64,000 nucleotides of DNA from Clostridiales bacterium (GTDB taxonomy: Bacteria > Bacillota > Clostridia > Christensenellales > CAG-314): NCBI GenBank assembly GCA_022508305.1, contig JAFLVM010000001.1, positions 685,347 to 749,346 of the forward strand. Direction: 5' to 3'. The stretch's first letter is position 1, and each line of letters begins with the position of its first letter. Both the position numbers and the translations under genes were made by a program. The notes below the pieces were generated by a model. That model made no database searches. It worked only from the letters and a program-made list of their open reading frames with translations, and had not been told where the DNA came from. Below are positions 18,098 through 25,890 of the stretch, one piece after another.

Positions 18098-18126
18098 TTG
18101 AAAAATGATATGAGATAATGTATAAT
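18098..18126 (+). promoter_or_regulatory. Promoter for mscS-like gene
   Basis: TTGAAA (18098-18103) and TATAAT (18121-18126), 17 bp spacer. It overlaps the in-frame ATG at 18118, so translation must begin at the later ATG (18157), which has AAGGAG upstream. Confidence 0.75.
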
Positions 18127-18156
18127 ATTGATACATTTTACGCAAGGAGAAATTGC

Positions 18157-19206
18157 ATGCCGCACACAAGACAGGAAATAAAGCAAGAATTGCGCGAAGA
18201 GGGAGAAAAGGTGAAACGCCAACTAAAAGCAATCAAACCGTCGAGGTGGATTATTCTCGGAATAATGCTCACAATCACGGTGCTGTCGTTTGTATTCTAC
18301 GATTACTTGTTTTCCGATAATCCGCACGTTAACGTCTTTTTGGATGAAAGCACCATTACAATTACCGAGGTTGACGGCGTACAGACAGAAGATTGGAGCA
18401 CAGCCACGCCAAACACAGGTTCGCTGCTGTTGGACAAGGTTGTGTTGCACGTGCCAACGCTCATCAAATCCATACAGTCAATAACAATCGTGTGGACAAT
18501 CTCCACCATCATCGTACTCGTTGTAAGCAAGGCGTTCCACAAGACGCAGCGGGCAATAACGGTGTCCAGCCTCATCGTCAACATGATAAACTGGATTACG
18601 GCAATAATCTTCGTCGTGATACTGCTTGCAAACTTCGACGTGGACACCACCGCCATCATAACAGGCGCAGGAGTACTGACGTTGGTTGTCGGTCTTGGAT
18701 TGCAGTCACTGATTGCCGACGTAGTTGCAGGGCTGTTCATAGTATTTGAAGACCAGTTCAACGTGGGCGATTACATTACCATTGACGACTTCCGCGGTAA
18801 GGTAATCTCCATAGGTATCAGAACGACCAAGGTAATTGACGGCGTAAACAACATCAAGATATTCAACAACAACAGTATTCAAGGCGTAATAAATCACGAC
18901 AAAGCACTGTCTGTAGCCAAAACGTACATTGACATTGAATACGGCTCGAGAGTGCCCGAGGTGGAAAAAATCATCAGAGAACACGTCGGCAAGCTTACAA
19001 TTCCCAAAGCCGTCGGCGTACCCGAATACCAAGGCGTATCGGCTCTCGGCGCAAGCGGCGTAACGCTACTGTTCACAGTAACCTGTCACGAACAGGACAT
19101 ATTCGGAGTTACCCGCGCATTGAACGGAGCAATAAAGAATATGTTTGACGAAAACGGAATCGGAATACCCTTCCCGCAGGTTGTAGTTCACAATGGGGAC
19201 AAGTAA
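18157..19206 (+). CDS. mscS: Small-conductance mechanosensitive channel, MscS family
   Basis: 349 residues from ATG 18157 (AAGGAG 10 nt upstream). A charged cytoplasmic N-terminus and TM1 are followed by an Asp/Thr-rich extracytoplasmic loop. Then come two more helices and the MscS pore helix GAGVLTLVVGLGLQSLIADV, with the Ala/Gly pattern of TM3. The beta domain follows (FNVGDYITI, GKVISIGIRTT, NNSIQGVINH), then the alpha/beta cytoplasmic vestibule. It should act as a tension-gated osmotic release valve. It is a single-gene unit ended by the terminator at 19243-19280, wedged between the ApbE-EetA operon and the lipoprotein gene. Confidence 0.93.
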   Translation: MPHTRQEIKQELREEGEKVKRQLKAIKPSRWIILGIMLTITVLSFVFYDYLFSDNPHVNVFLDESTITITEVDGVQTEDWSTATPNTGSLLLDKVVLHVPTLIKSIQSITIVWTISTIIVLVVSKAFHKTQRAITVSSLIVNMINWITAIIFVVILLANFDVDTTAIITGAGVLTLVVGLGLQSLIADVVAGLFIVFEDQFNVGDYITIDDFRGKVISIGIRTTKVIDGVNNIKIFNNNSIQGVINHDKALSVAKTYIDIEYGSRVPEVEKIIREHVGKLTIPKAVGVPEYQGVSALGASGVTLLFTVTCHEQDIFGVTRALNGAIKNMFDENGIGIPFPQVVVHNGDK

Positions 19207-19242
19207 TTACAAATCTAAAGACTAATTCCCCGCCGGCGAGGC

Positions 19243-19280
19243 GAAAAAAAATCTCACTCGATTGAGTGAGATTTTTGTTT
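19243..19280. terminator. Bidirectional terminator
   Basis: Stem AATCTCACTC/GAGTGAGATT with loop GATT, A-run before and T-run after. It ends mscS on plus and the lipoprotein gene on minus. Confidence 0.9.
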
Positions 19281-19295
19281 TGCTATTTGCTTAGA

Positions 19296-20009
19296 TTATT
19301 TACCAGCAGCAGCCTTGAAAAGGTTGAAGTAGTTCATCATATCGCTCCAGGTAGCGCCTGTGTCAACACCGTCAGCATCCTTCCACGTTCCGTCAAGAGT
19401 GAGAGTTCCGTCAACACCGTGTTCAAGAACGTATGCGATTGTCTTTTCTACGTTTGCTTGCCAACCAAGTTTACCATTAAGGTTAGTTGACCAGTAACCG
19501 TTCTTGGACTTGAGAAGTTTTTCAGCTGTCATGATGTCTGACTTTTCGCCGGCAGCGGTAACAACGATAACCTTGTTAGCAGCAACTGCTTCGAAGTAAG
19601 CCTTAGCGCGTGCTGCGCCTTCAGCGTTAAGTGCGAAGAAGCTGTCTTCTGCGCCCTTGCTGATCAAGAGTTGTTCGCCAACTTTGTAAGCCTTAGCATC
19701 TGCATCGTAAACGGCTGTAACATCGCCCCATTTAACTGTCTTCCAGAATCCGTTGACAATGTAGTCAGCGTTTGCTTCTGCTTCTTCTGCAGACGGTTTA
19801 ACTTGTGTAGGAACGCAAGCTTCGTCAAGTGTAGCTGCTACGATTTTGCCTTCGGAATCGAATTCAACTGTAGCCTTAGCAACACCGTTGGAGTGTACGT
19901 AGCCGTAAGCTGCGTGTTCGGGTTCACCGCAAGCTGCAAGTACTGCAACAGCTGCTACAACAAGAAGAGCTGCAAGAACTACTGCAACAATTTTGCTTGT
20001 CTTTTTCAT
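19296..20009 (-). CDS. Abundant lipoprotein, candidate flavinylated electron carrier
   Basis: 237 residues. A signal peptide ends in a lipobox, LAAC, with Cys27 as lipidation site. The next segment, YGYVHSNGVAKATVEFDSEG then KIVAAT, resembles the start of FMN-binding domains. Near the C-terminus DGVDTGATWSDM (residues 213-224) closely resembles the TGAT/S motif on which ApbE places FMN, although the Asp spacing is one residue off the usual Dxx(S/T)GA(T/S). Codon use is much more biased (GCA/GCT, GAA, CTT) than in neighbours, and the promoter is near consensus, both signs of high expression. It is probably the PplA-like partner of the ApbE-EetA/EetB genes; that link is inference. Confidence 0.65.
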   Translation of the reverse strand: MKKTSKIVAVVLAALLVVAAVAVLAACGEPEHAAYGYVHSNGVAKATVEFDSEGKIVAATLDEACVPTQVKPSAEEAEANADYIVNGFWKTVKWGDVTAVYDADAKAYKVGEQLLISKGAEDSFFALNAEGAARAKAYFEAVAANKVIVVTAAGEKSDIMTAEKLLKSKNGYWSTNLNGKLGWQANVEKTIAYVLEHGVDGTLTLDGTWKDADGVDTGATWSDMMNYFNLFKAAAGK

Positions 20010-20046
20010 TTTCTTTCTCCTTCAAAAAATATATTTTTTGTTTATT

Positions 20047-20103
20047 TCTTAGGTTCCCCTAAGAAGATATAGTAATTATACCATAATAATTTGTCGTCGC
20101 CAA
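20047..20103 (-). promoter_or_regulatory. Promoter and leader hairpin of the abundant lipoprotein
   Basis: Minus-strand TTGGCG (20098-20103) and TATAAT (20075-20080), 17 bp apart. The leader then forms TTCTTAGG/CCTAAGAA (20047-20066), possibly a 5' stabilising hairpin, before a GAAGGAGAAAG ribosome-binding site. Confidence 0.7.
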
Positions 20104-20195
20104 CTTATTTTATACACTTAGTCGATAAAAATTGTTTAGTTTGTTCATAAATTCTATTTATACTGAACAAAACCCTCAAAATTTTGCTTATGGTT

Positions 20196-21632
20196 TTAGT
20201 ATGCTCTTGCAACGAGAGCGACAACGAGGTCTTTGCTCTTGTGTCCGCAACAGGTGCAAACGTTTTGGAAGGGCTTTTCGTCCAGCATTACGCGCACGGT
20301 TGCTTGGAACTTTTCCTTGAACAGCGCTTCGCAGGCGGGGTCCTTGTCCCACACTACCTTGGCGAAACATTTGCTGTCCAACACTTCCTTGAGTTCGTCC
20401 ATGTTGTGAGCCAACTTCACGTGACTGTCGCGGAATGCAAGCGACTTGGCGTACATGTTGCTTTGAATTTCGTCAAGCATTTCGCAAGCCTTGCCCGCAA
20501 TGCCGTCGAGAGGCAAAGTGAATTTGTCGCAAGTGTCACGGCGCGAGCAGGTTGCTACACCGTTCTCGATGTCGCGAGGACCGATTTCCACACGAAGAGG
20601 TACGCCCTTCATTTCCCACTCGTTGAACTTCCAACCGGGTGATTGGTCGCGAACATCCAGTTCTACGCGCAAACCCGCCTCGCGGAGTAGGTTTGCAACC
20701 TCGGTAGCCTTGTCCACAACGCCCTCTTTGTGAGCGGCAACAGGAATGATAACCACCTGAATGGGGGCGACTTTCGGAGGCAGTACAAGTCCGCGTTGGT
20801 CGCCGTGAGCCATAATCAAGCCGCCGATAAGACGGGTTGATACGCCCCAACTTGACTGCCAAACGTACTTGTGCGTGCTGTCCTTGTCAAGGAACTGAAT
20901 GTCGTAAGCCTTGCTGAACTTTTGTCCGAAGTGGTGAGTTGTGCCTGCCTGCAAGCTTTTACCGTCCAGCATCATTGCTTCCATGCCGTAGGTAGCTTCA
21001 GCGCCTGCAAACTTCTCTTTTTCGCTCTTTTGTCCGATAAACGTTGGCATTGCAAGCACGTCACGCGCAAAGTCGTGATACAGCCTTAACATATCTAACG
21101 TTTCCGCCATTGATTCCTCGCGTGTGGCGTGAATCGTGTGACCTTCCTGCCACAAAAATTCCGACGTACGCAGGAATGGGCGAGTTGTCTTTTCCCAACG
21201 CACTACGTTTGCCCATTGGTTGAGCTTCAAGGGCAAATCACGGTAACTGTTGATCCACTTGGAGTACATACTGCAAATAATCGTTTCACTGGTGGGGCGA
21301 ATAACGATAGGCTCGGCAAGCTTTTCACCGCCTGCTACGTCCACTACAGCAACCTCGGGGGCAAAACCCTCTACGTGTTCCGCTTCTTTAGTGAGCAGGC
21401 TTTGCGGAATGAGCATGGGGAAATAGGCGTTTTGGTGACCTGTAGCCTTGAAACGCGCGTCAAGCTCCTTTTGTATGTTTTCCCAAATAGCGTAGCCGTA
21501 AGGTCGAATGACCATAGTGCCCTTGACGGGGCCGTAGTCAACGAGTTGAGTTTTCAGTACTACGTCGGTGTACCATTGGGGGAAATCGGTGTTGATGTCG
21601 GCAATTTCCTTTACAAATTGTTTGTCTGCCAT
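20196..21632 (-). CDS. proS: Prolyl-tRNA synthetase, archaeal/eukaryotic-type (type 3)
   Basis: 478 residues from the ATG at 21630-21632, with AAGGAG 8 nt upstream; an in-frame upstream extension is not needed. Class II signatures are WENIQKELDARF with TGHQNAYFPMLIPQS (motif 1), VVRWEKTTRPFLRTSEFLWQ-like motif 2 (RTSEFLWQEGHT) and STRLIGGLIMAHGD (motif 3). An anticodon-binding domain and a C-terminal zinc-type extension ending VARAY follow; the terminal Tyr is typical of this type. It lacks the bacterial editing INS domain. It charges tRNA-Pro. It has its own strong promoter, separate from the B12 operon upstream. Confidence 0.95.
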   Translation of the reverse strand: MADKQFVKEIADINTDFPQWYTDVVLKTQLVDYGPVKGTMVIRPYGYAIWENIQKELDARFKATGHQNAYFPMLIPQSLLTKEAEHVEGFAPEVAVVDVAGGEKLAEPIVIRPTSETIICSMYSKWINSYRDLPLKLNQWANVVRWEKTTRPFLRTSEFLWQEGHTIHATREESMAETLDMLRLYHDFARDVLAMPTFIGQKSEKEKFAGAEATYGMEAMMLDGKSLQAGTTHHFGQKFSKAYDIQFLDKDSTHKYVWQSSWGVSTRLIGGLIMAHGDQRGLVLPPKVAPIQVVIIPVAAHKEGVVDKATEVANLLREAGLRVELDVRDQSPGWKFNEWEMKGVPLRVEIGPRDIENGVATCSRRDTCDKFTLPLDGIAGKACEMLDEIQSNMYAKSLAFRDSHVKLAHNMDELKEVLDSKCFAKVVWDKDPACEALFKEKFQATVRVMLDEKPFQNVCTCCGHKSKDLVVALVARAY

Positions 21633-21656
21633 AGTTATGCTCCTTTTTGCGTTTAC

Positions 21657-21685
21657 AGTATAGTTCAAGCGTGTTTTTTTGTCAA
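21657..21685 (-). promoter_or_regulatory. Strong promoter for proS
   Basis: Minus-strand TTGACA (21680-21685) and TATACT (21657-21662), 17 bp apart. No T-box leader is present. Confidence 0.75.
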
Positions 21686-21696
21686 ACGGTAACTGC

Positions 21697-22290
21697 TCAT
21701 TTAGTGGTTGTTTGCTCATCTTTTGGCAACATTCTTAGCTTTGCTTTGCGATTGACAATCACAAGAGGCAGGAACGCTACCGCAAAAAGAACGAGATTGC
21801 ACACAATTTGCGTGACGTAAAAACTTACGCCGTTGACGTACATAACAGCGAAACGGTACAGTACGTTGTCAAAGTCTACGAAAAAGCCCTCGCCCGTGAA
21901 ACCGACAAGCGTGTCCACGGCGGAGGTCAACACTCCGAAAAGAGTTGAAAAAACCACCGCAAGCGACGTTACGCAAACCACCTCTACAGCCCTGTGACGG
22001 AAGCGCGCTTTGCCAAGTAGCCAGAACGCTACCGCTACCGAGTTCCAGTGAATAAAGTAGGAAATAATCCAGGTATTTACACCCCATATCGCCATATCTA
22101 CCGCAATAAACACGTTGACGGCAGGGAACACCACTACAGGACCCCATACGTAGGCGCACAGGGCAATCAGTAGCGTAACCACTTCGATATTAGGCAACAC
22201 CGCAAGCGCTTCTTTGCCTCCGACAAGAAGGGCGGCGAAAAGCGCGCTTACGGCAATCAATGCCGCGTTGTACTTGGTAGACTTTTTCAT
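21697..22290 (-). CDS. ECF transporter S-component, probably for cobalamin or precursor
   Basis: 197 residues, about six hydrophobic helices, starting with a short basic N-terminus then AALIAVSALFAALLVGGKEAL. The helix-1 Ala-rich pattern and overall size are those of energy-coupling-factor substrate-binding (S) subunits; AYVWGPVVVFPAVNVFIAVD fits the substrate-facing part. It should associate with the shared EcfAAT module, which is not in this window. It lies 81 bp downstream of a DUF4430 lipoprotein gene behind a cobalamin riboswitch, so B12 or a corrinoid is the likely substrate (CbrT-like role). The specificity is inferred from context. No clear SD precedes the ATG. Confidence 0.75.
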   Translation of the reverse strand: MKKSTKYNAALIAVSALFAALLVGGKEALAVLPNIEVVTLLIALCAYVWGPVVVFPAVNVFIAVDMAIWGVNTWIISYFIHWNSVAVAFWLLGKARFRHRAVEVVCVTSLAVVFSTLFGVLTSAVDTLVGFTGEGFFVDFDNVLYRFAVMYVNGVSFYVTQIVCNLVLFAVAFLPLVIVNRKAKLRMLPKDEQTTTK

Positions 22291-22371
22291 AGTTAAGTTT
22301 GTTAAGGTTTTAGTTGCGTTTAATTTGTAGTTGCTTTTTTTGTAGTTGTGATTTATTCGATAATTACTACG

Positions 22372-22893
22372 TTACCAAGCAAATACAGACAGTTCAAAAT
22401 AGAGTATATCACCTGCTGTAACGCCCAAATCGTGTATTCCCACGCCTGCGGATTTAAGCGTCACGTTGTCAACCGTGTATTCGTTTGCTCCAGCCCATGT
22501 GGCGAAAAACGCCGAATTGCTTGTAAATATTTCAACGTATTCGTAATCATCCGCGTTGGGATTGGGAATGATACCGCCAATGCGGTTGATAAATTTTTCC
22601 GAACCGCTACCCGAACAATCCAAATCCAATGCTGCCGCTTCAACCAAATAGTCAAGCACTTCCTCTGCTGTAGTTGCCTCAGCGCCGCCCTTGCCAAGGG
22701 TTACAACGTAGCACGTGTAGTCGTTTTCACCGTTTTTAATGATGACAGCCATTTGATTGCTTGCAAGTTGAGGCAAAGTCAAATCCGTAAGCTGTACGGG
22801 CTGTGGCTTGTCCACGCATGCAACGAGCGCAAGGCTCATCACTGCTAAAACGGCTACCAAAATCCACGTCAGTAGTCTTTTTTGTGTTTTCAT
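22372..22893 (-). CDS. DUF4430 (transcobalamin-like) lipoprotein
   Basis: 173 residues. The signal peptide ends LALVAC with Cys26 as the lipidated residue. The body matches DUF4430, a domain related to the C-terminal domain of transcobalamin and intrinsic factor: YTCYVVTLGKGGAEATTAEEVLDYL, then GGIIPNPNADDYEYVEIFTS and LKSAGVGIHDLGVTAGD. As a surface lipoprotein it would capture cobalamin and hand it to the S-component encoded next. AAGGAGAAAA precedes the ATG. The riboswitch and attenuator upstream mean expression should fall when cobalamin is plentiful. Confidence 0.75.
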   Translation of the reverse strand: MKTQKRLLTWILVAVLAVMSLALVACVDKPQPVQLTDLTLPQLASNQMAVIIKNGENDYTCYVVTLGKGGAEATTAEEVLDYLVEAAALDLDCSGSGSEKFINRIGGIIPNPNADDYEYVEIFTSNSAFFATWAGANEYTVDNVTLKSAGVGIHDLGVTAGDILYFELSVFAW

Positions 22894-22939
22894 GTTTTTC
22901 TCCTTTTTTGTGTGTATTCAACCGCAAGCACCGCTCCTC

Positions 22940-22976
22940 AATAAAAATAGCCGCCGTTCAAACGTAAAACGACAGC
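22940..22976 (-). terminator. Riboswitch-linked attenuator terminator
   Basis: Minus-strand 9-bp stem GCTGTCGTT/AACGGCGGC (22950-22976) followed by TATTTTTATT. It lies between the cobalamin aptamer and the DUF4430 start, so it is the probable expression platform. Confidence 0.65.
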
Positions 22977-23017
22977 GCAAAAAGATGAGCCGCTATCTTT
23001 ACATCGAAGAAATGCTC

Positions 23018-23142
23018 TTGATAAAACCGCTTTGTCGGGCATTAGGACTTGTTCTTCACCTTGGAAATAGGCAAAGCTTTACCTCAGCGGGACTGTCAAT
23101 GATTCGCACATTGTTTCCCCAACTGACGGTGTTATTCAGTTG
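23018..23142 (-). promoter_or_regulatory. Cobalamin riboswitch aptamer
   Basis: Read on the minus strand: CAACTGA...TCAGTTG stem, then GGGGAAACAATG, TGCGAATCATTG and ACAGTCCCGCTGAGG. These match the cobalamin consensus GGGAA-stem-GTGnnAAT-stem-CnGnCCCGCnnnnG, with CAATG/CATTG as P3. Further on AAGTCCTAATGCCCGACA resembles the AGnCnnGAgACCtGCC block, and GCGG closes on CCGC. The call is by eye; a covariance-model search of RF00174 would decide it. Confidence 0.75.
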
Positions 23143-23149
23143 TGAGTAT

Positions 23150-23178
23150 ATTATACTTTTTTGTACTGTGTTTGACAA
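23150..23178 (-). promoter_or_regulatory. Promoter of the cobalamin-uptake operon
   Basis: Minus-strand TTGTCA (23173-23178) and consensus TATAAT (23150-23155), spacer 17 bp. Its start site lies just before the riboswitch. Confidence 0.8.
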
Positions 23179-23248
23179 TTACTTAAAACAAAATTATGTT
23201 TTGTAACGCACAGCTTAACAAAGTATTGCGCCGTTAATAACGATTTCA

Positions 23249-23282
23249 ACAAAAAAAACCTTGCGTTTTACCGCAAGGTTTT
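23249..23282 (-). terminator. Terminator of the beta-propeller lipoprotein gene
   Basis: Stem AACCTTGCG/CGCAAGGTT (23259-23280) followed on the minus strand by TTTTTTTT. Confidence 0.9.
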
Positions 23283-23295
23283 GAATTGAATTTTG

Positions 23296-24837
23296 TTATT
23301 CTTCGGTGGGAGCGGCTCTCAAAGTAAGCGCTACCGAGGTTTCGGAGTTCTTCTTCTCTTCGGGGTCGAATTTTACTACCGTCACACCGCTGCTTGCCGC
23401 GGTAATTACGTAGTGAACAACGCCGTCCGACGTTTCTACGTTTACGTAGTCGGGGATTGCCCAACCCGTGCTGGAAGCGGGGTTGTAGGCGTAAGCGGTT
23501 ATTTCATATGCCACTGCGATGTCTTCTACAGGCTCATCTGCATTGTCGAGTACCTTTTGCAGATTGAGGGTGTAGTAAACGTTGCTTACCGAGTAGTACA
23601 GTGTGTCACCCACAATTCTCACAATAGCGATAGTCTCTTCGTAGTCCTCGCGAGGAAGTACGACTGTTTGTTCCGTTCCGTCTACCGACTTGATGATGTT
23701 GAGACCGTAGTAGCCTGTCGTGGTGGAAATGGGGTACACAACCATACCGTCTCTCCAGCCAACAGCGTTGTCCTTGTCGCTTTTCAAAGCAACTTGTCTG
23801 TTTTCAACGTCGCTGTGATCGCTGTCTGCCCAGTACAGTACGGTTTCAGTTTCTACGTCGTCTTTCTTGGTGTAGTAAACTTGACCGTTGTTGACGTTTT
23901 TGATTTTATATTCGTAGGTTGTTTCAATGCTGTCGTTTTCGGATTTCTTAACCTCGTTTGCAACCACCACTTCGTAGCTTGCGGTACCGAGAGGAAGCTT
24001 GCAGATTTCACCAACGCTGTTGATGAAGAACACGTTGCCGCCCTCACCTTGAAGATCCCAAGTTACGCTTGACACGTCGTTGATTGTTTCGATGTCGTAG
24101 CTGCTTGCGTTAGCGTAGGTGATTTGAGTTTCCTTGCCCGCAGCAACGTCCAAATGATACAGCTTGTTACTAATGAAGTAGGTTGCCACAACCTTGCCGT
24201 CAACTTTACCCAACCAAATTTGACCGTCGCTTCCGCCAAAGTTAAAGTGAACCTTGGGGTTTGCGCCGTTCAAATCGAAGCTCATAAGCACGAGTTCGTT
24301 CGTACGGGGATTGCCGCCTGCCGTAAGCTCGTCGTTGGGAGTAGTGATGTAGATGCGGTCATCGAAGATGTACAAACCTGTAAGACGCGTCTCGGCTGTG
24401 TTCGAGGAAATGTAAATCTTGGGCACGACTGTCTCTGCGCCTGTAACGCCTGTGACGTCACCGCGAACCGCAGCGGCAATCTTGTCCGCTACAGATTTGT
24501 AGTCCTCGTCTTCGTCCAAATCGTCTTCGCTGATTTCAAACAATTTTTCAATTTCTGCAAGCTTGATGCGAACAACGGAACCGATACGGGGCGAGTCCAC
24601 CACGTCGTTAGAGTAGGTGTTGTCGGCAGAAGCGTCGGAGGTGTAGCCGTTGATATAGTACAGCCAATCACCGTATCTCACCGCAACGCCGCCGTTGCTT
24701 TCCGGAGTAAGTCCCGAAGGCTTGTCTTTCAAGGGTTGAAAGTTGCCGTTTGTACAAGCTGCAAATACAACCGTCGCGCACAATAGAAGCGCAACGACTA
24801 AAAATAGAATTCTTTTCACTGATGTGACTTTGACCAT
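23296..24837 (-). CDS. Large lipoprotein with repeated beta-propeller-like strands
   Basis: 513 residues. The signal peptide has lipobox VFAAC (Cys28). The mature part has recurring short blocks in which an aromatic pair follows a turn, for example YGDWLYYING, IFDDRIYITTPND, GNVFFINSVG, NNGQVYYTKKDD, and VGDTLYYSVSN. These recur every 40-60 residues, the pattern of DUF5050-type or other beta-propeller surface proteins. It probably stays on the outer face of the membrane, perhaps sensing or binding a polymer. No specific function is recognisable. The promoter and a perfect 15-nt palindrome lie upstream, and a terminator follows; it is a single-gene unit. Confidence 0.6.
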   Translation of the reverse strand: MVKVTSVKRILFLVVALLLCATVVFAACTNGNFQPLKDKPSGLTPESNGGVAVRYGDWLYYINGYTSDASADNTYSNDVVDSPRIGSVVRIKLAEIEKLFEISEDDLDEDEDYKSVADKIAAAVRGDVTGVTGAETVVPKIYISSNTAETRLTGLYIFDDRIYITTPNDELTAGGNPRTNELVLMSFDLNGANPKVHFNFGGSDGQIWLGKVDGKVVATYFISNKLYHLDVAAGKETQITYANASSYDIETINDVSSVTWDLQGEGGNVFFINSVGEICKLPLGTASYEVVVANEVKKSENDSIETTYEYKIKNVNNGQVYYTKKDDVETETVLYWADSDHSDVENRQVALKSDKDNAVGWRDGMVVYPISTTTGYYGLNIIKSVDGTEQTVVLPREDYEETIAIVRIVGDTLYYSVSNVYYTLNLQKVLDNADEPVEDIAVAYEITAYAYNPASSTGWAIPDYVNVETSDGVVHYVITAASSGVTVVKFDPEEKKNSETSVALTLRAAPTEE

Positions 24838-24853
24838 TATAGATTGCTCCTTA

Positions 24854-24905
24854 TGTAGTTACTACATACGGACTTTATTATAAAGCATAATTATTAAAAA
24901 AGCAA
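24854..24905 (-). promoter_or_regulatory. Promoter and palindromic candidate operator
   Basis: Minus-strand TTGCTT (24900-24905) and TATAAT (24878-24883), 16 bp apart. The 15-nt palindrome ATGTAGT-T-ACTACAT (24854-24868) lies just downstream in the leader and may be an operator. Confidence 0.5.
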
Positions 24906-24923
24906 CAATATAAACCTATTTTC

Positions 24924-25781
24924 TCACACGAGGCCGTCCAAGACGCTAATTTGCCCCGTAGTCGCGTCCTGAAACAGCATCCAAAAGGCAACGGGAGCGT
25001 TGTCAACGTACACGAAGTCCTTGTCGGTTACGTCCTCTTTTTCGGCGGGCAAGCCGTAGCAAATGTAGCGAACGCGCCCTTCGCGTTGCAAAACGCCCAA
25101 AACGAAGTACTTTTCCGACGAGGGAAAGTCAATTCGTACGAAAAACGATTCTTTGTACTTGCGAATGAGGGGATAGTAGGGCGGAAATTTTACAAAAACC
25201 TTGGCTATCTCGTCTTTGACGCTGTCGTAGTAGTTTTCGTCGCCGCCGGACGCGTAGTACCTTTCAAACGCCGCGCTGTACTCGGCAACGGATTTGTACC
25301 GCTCGTCCGCCTGCGTTTTGAGCTTACTAACGTCCAATGGATCGTAAAAGTTTTCCGTTGCGGCAACGAACTGCTCGTACGCGGTGGAATCGTTGCTGTC
25401 AACGGGCGCAACTCTTGCAAGCTCGTCCATTTTGCGCCACAGCACGTCGCAAAAATTTTCGCCGACGAACGCCCTCGCCGCCTCGTAGCACCTGTCCTCA
25501 CGTTTTACGAGCAGGCAGCTGACGTTGTCGAGAGGCATTTGATCTACGGTAAAGGCGCAATTGTTGAGAGTGTCCAATTTGTGCGCAACGGGCGTACGGC
25601 CGAAGCTCAAAACAATCCACCACTCGCCAAGCATCTGAACGTCGGCGTTGGTAACGAAAACTGTCACTTCAGTGACAGTTTTGGAGTTGTTTATAAGTTT
25701 GACTAATCCGCACAGCTCCTTGTTACGCTCGGCAAAGCGGGCGTTGGACTGTTGAAGTATCAAAATGCGCTTGCAGTACAT
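24924..25781 (-). CDS. Conserved-looking hypothetical protein
   Basis: 285 residues without signal peptide or membrane helix. The first half has alternating hydrophobic strands (TEVTVFVTNADVQMLGEWWIVLS). The middle is helical and acidic (EQFVAATENFYDPLDVSKLK). The C-terminal third returns to strands (SFFVRIDFPSSEKYFVLGVL, VDNAPVAFWMLFQ). I do not recognise the family. It starts at ATG with GGAGAAATTT upstream, and the N-terminal phrase MYCKRILILQQSNARFAE suggests it begins cytoplasmic. It lies between the propeller lipoprotein and the HAD phosphatase, on the same strand; an operon with the latter is possible (109-bp gap). Confidence 0.6.
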   Translation of the reverse strand: MYCKRILILQQSNARFAERNKELCGLVKLINNSKTVTEVTVFVTNADVQMLGEWWIVLSFGRTPVAHKLDTLNNCAFTVDQMPLDNVSCLLVKREDRCYEAARAFVGENFCDVLWRKMDELARVAPVDSNDSTAYEQFVAATENFYDPLDVSKLKTQADERYKSVAEYSAAFERYYASGGDENYYDSVKDEIAKVFVKFPPYYPLIRKYKESFFVRIDFPSSEKYFVLGVLQREGRVRYICYGLPAEKEDVTDKDFVYVDNAPVAFWMLFQDATTGQISVLDGLV

Positions 25782-25890
25782 AAAATTTCTCCGTTTTTGC
25801 CCATTGTAACGCGAACAAAAGGCAGTATAACGGCGAAATTTGACAAAAAATAACTATTTTAAGATAAAAATAAAGACAAAACAGGCAAAT

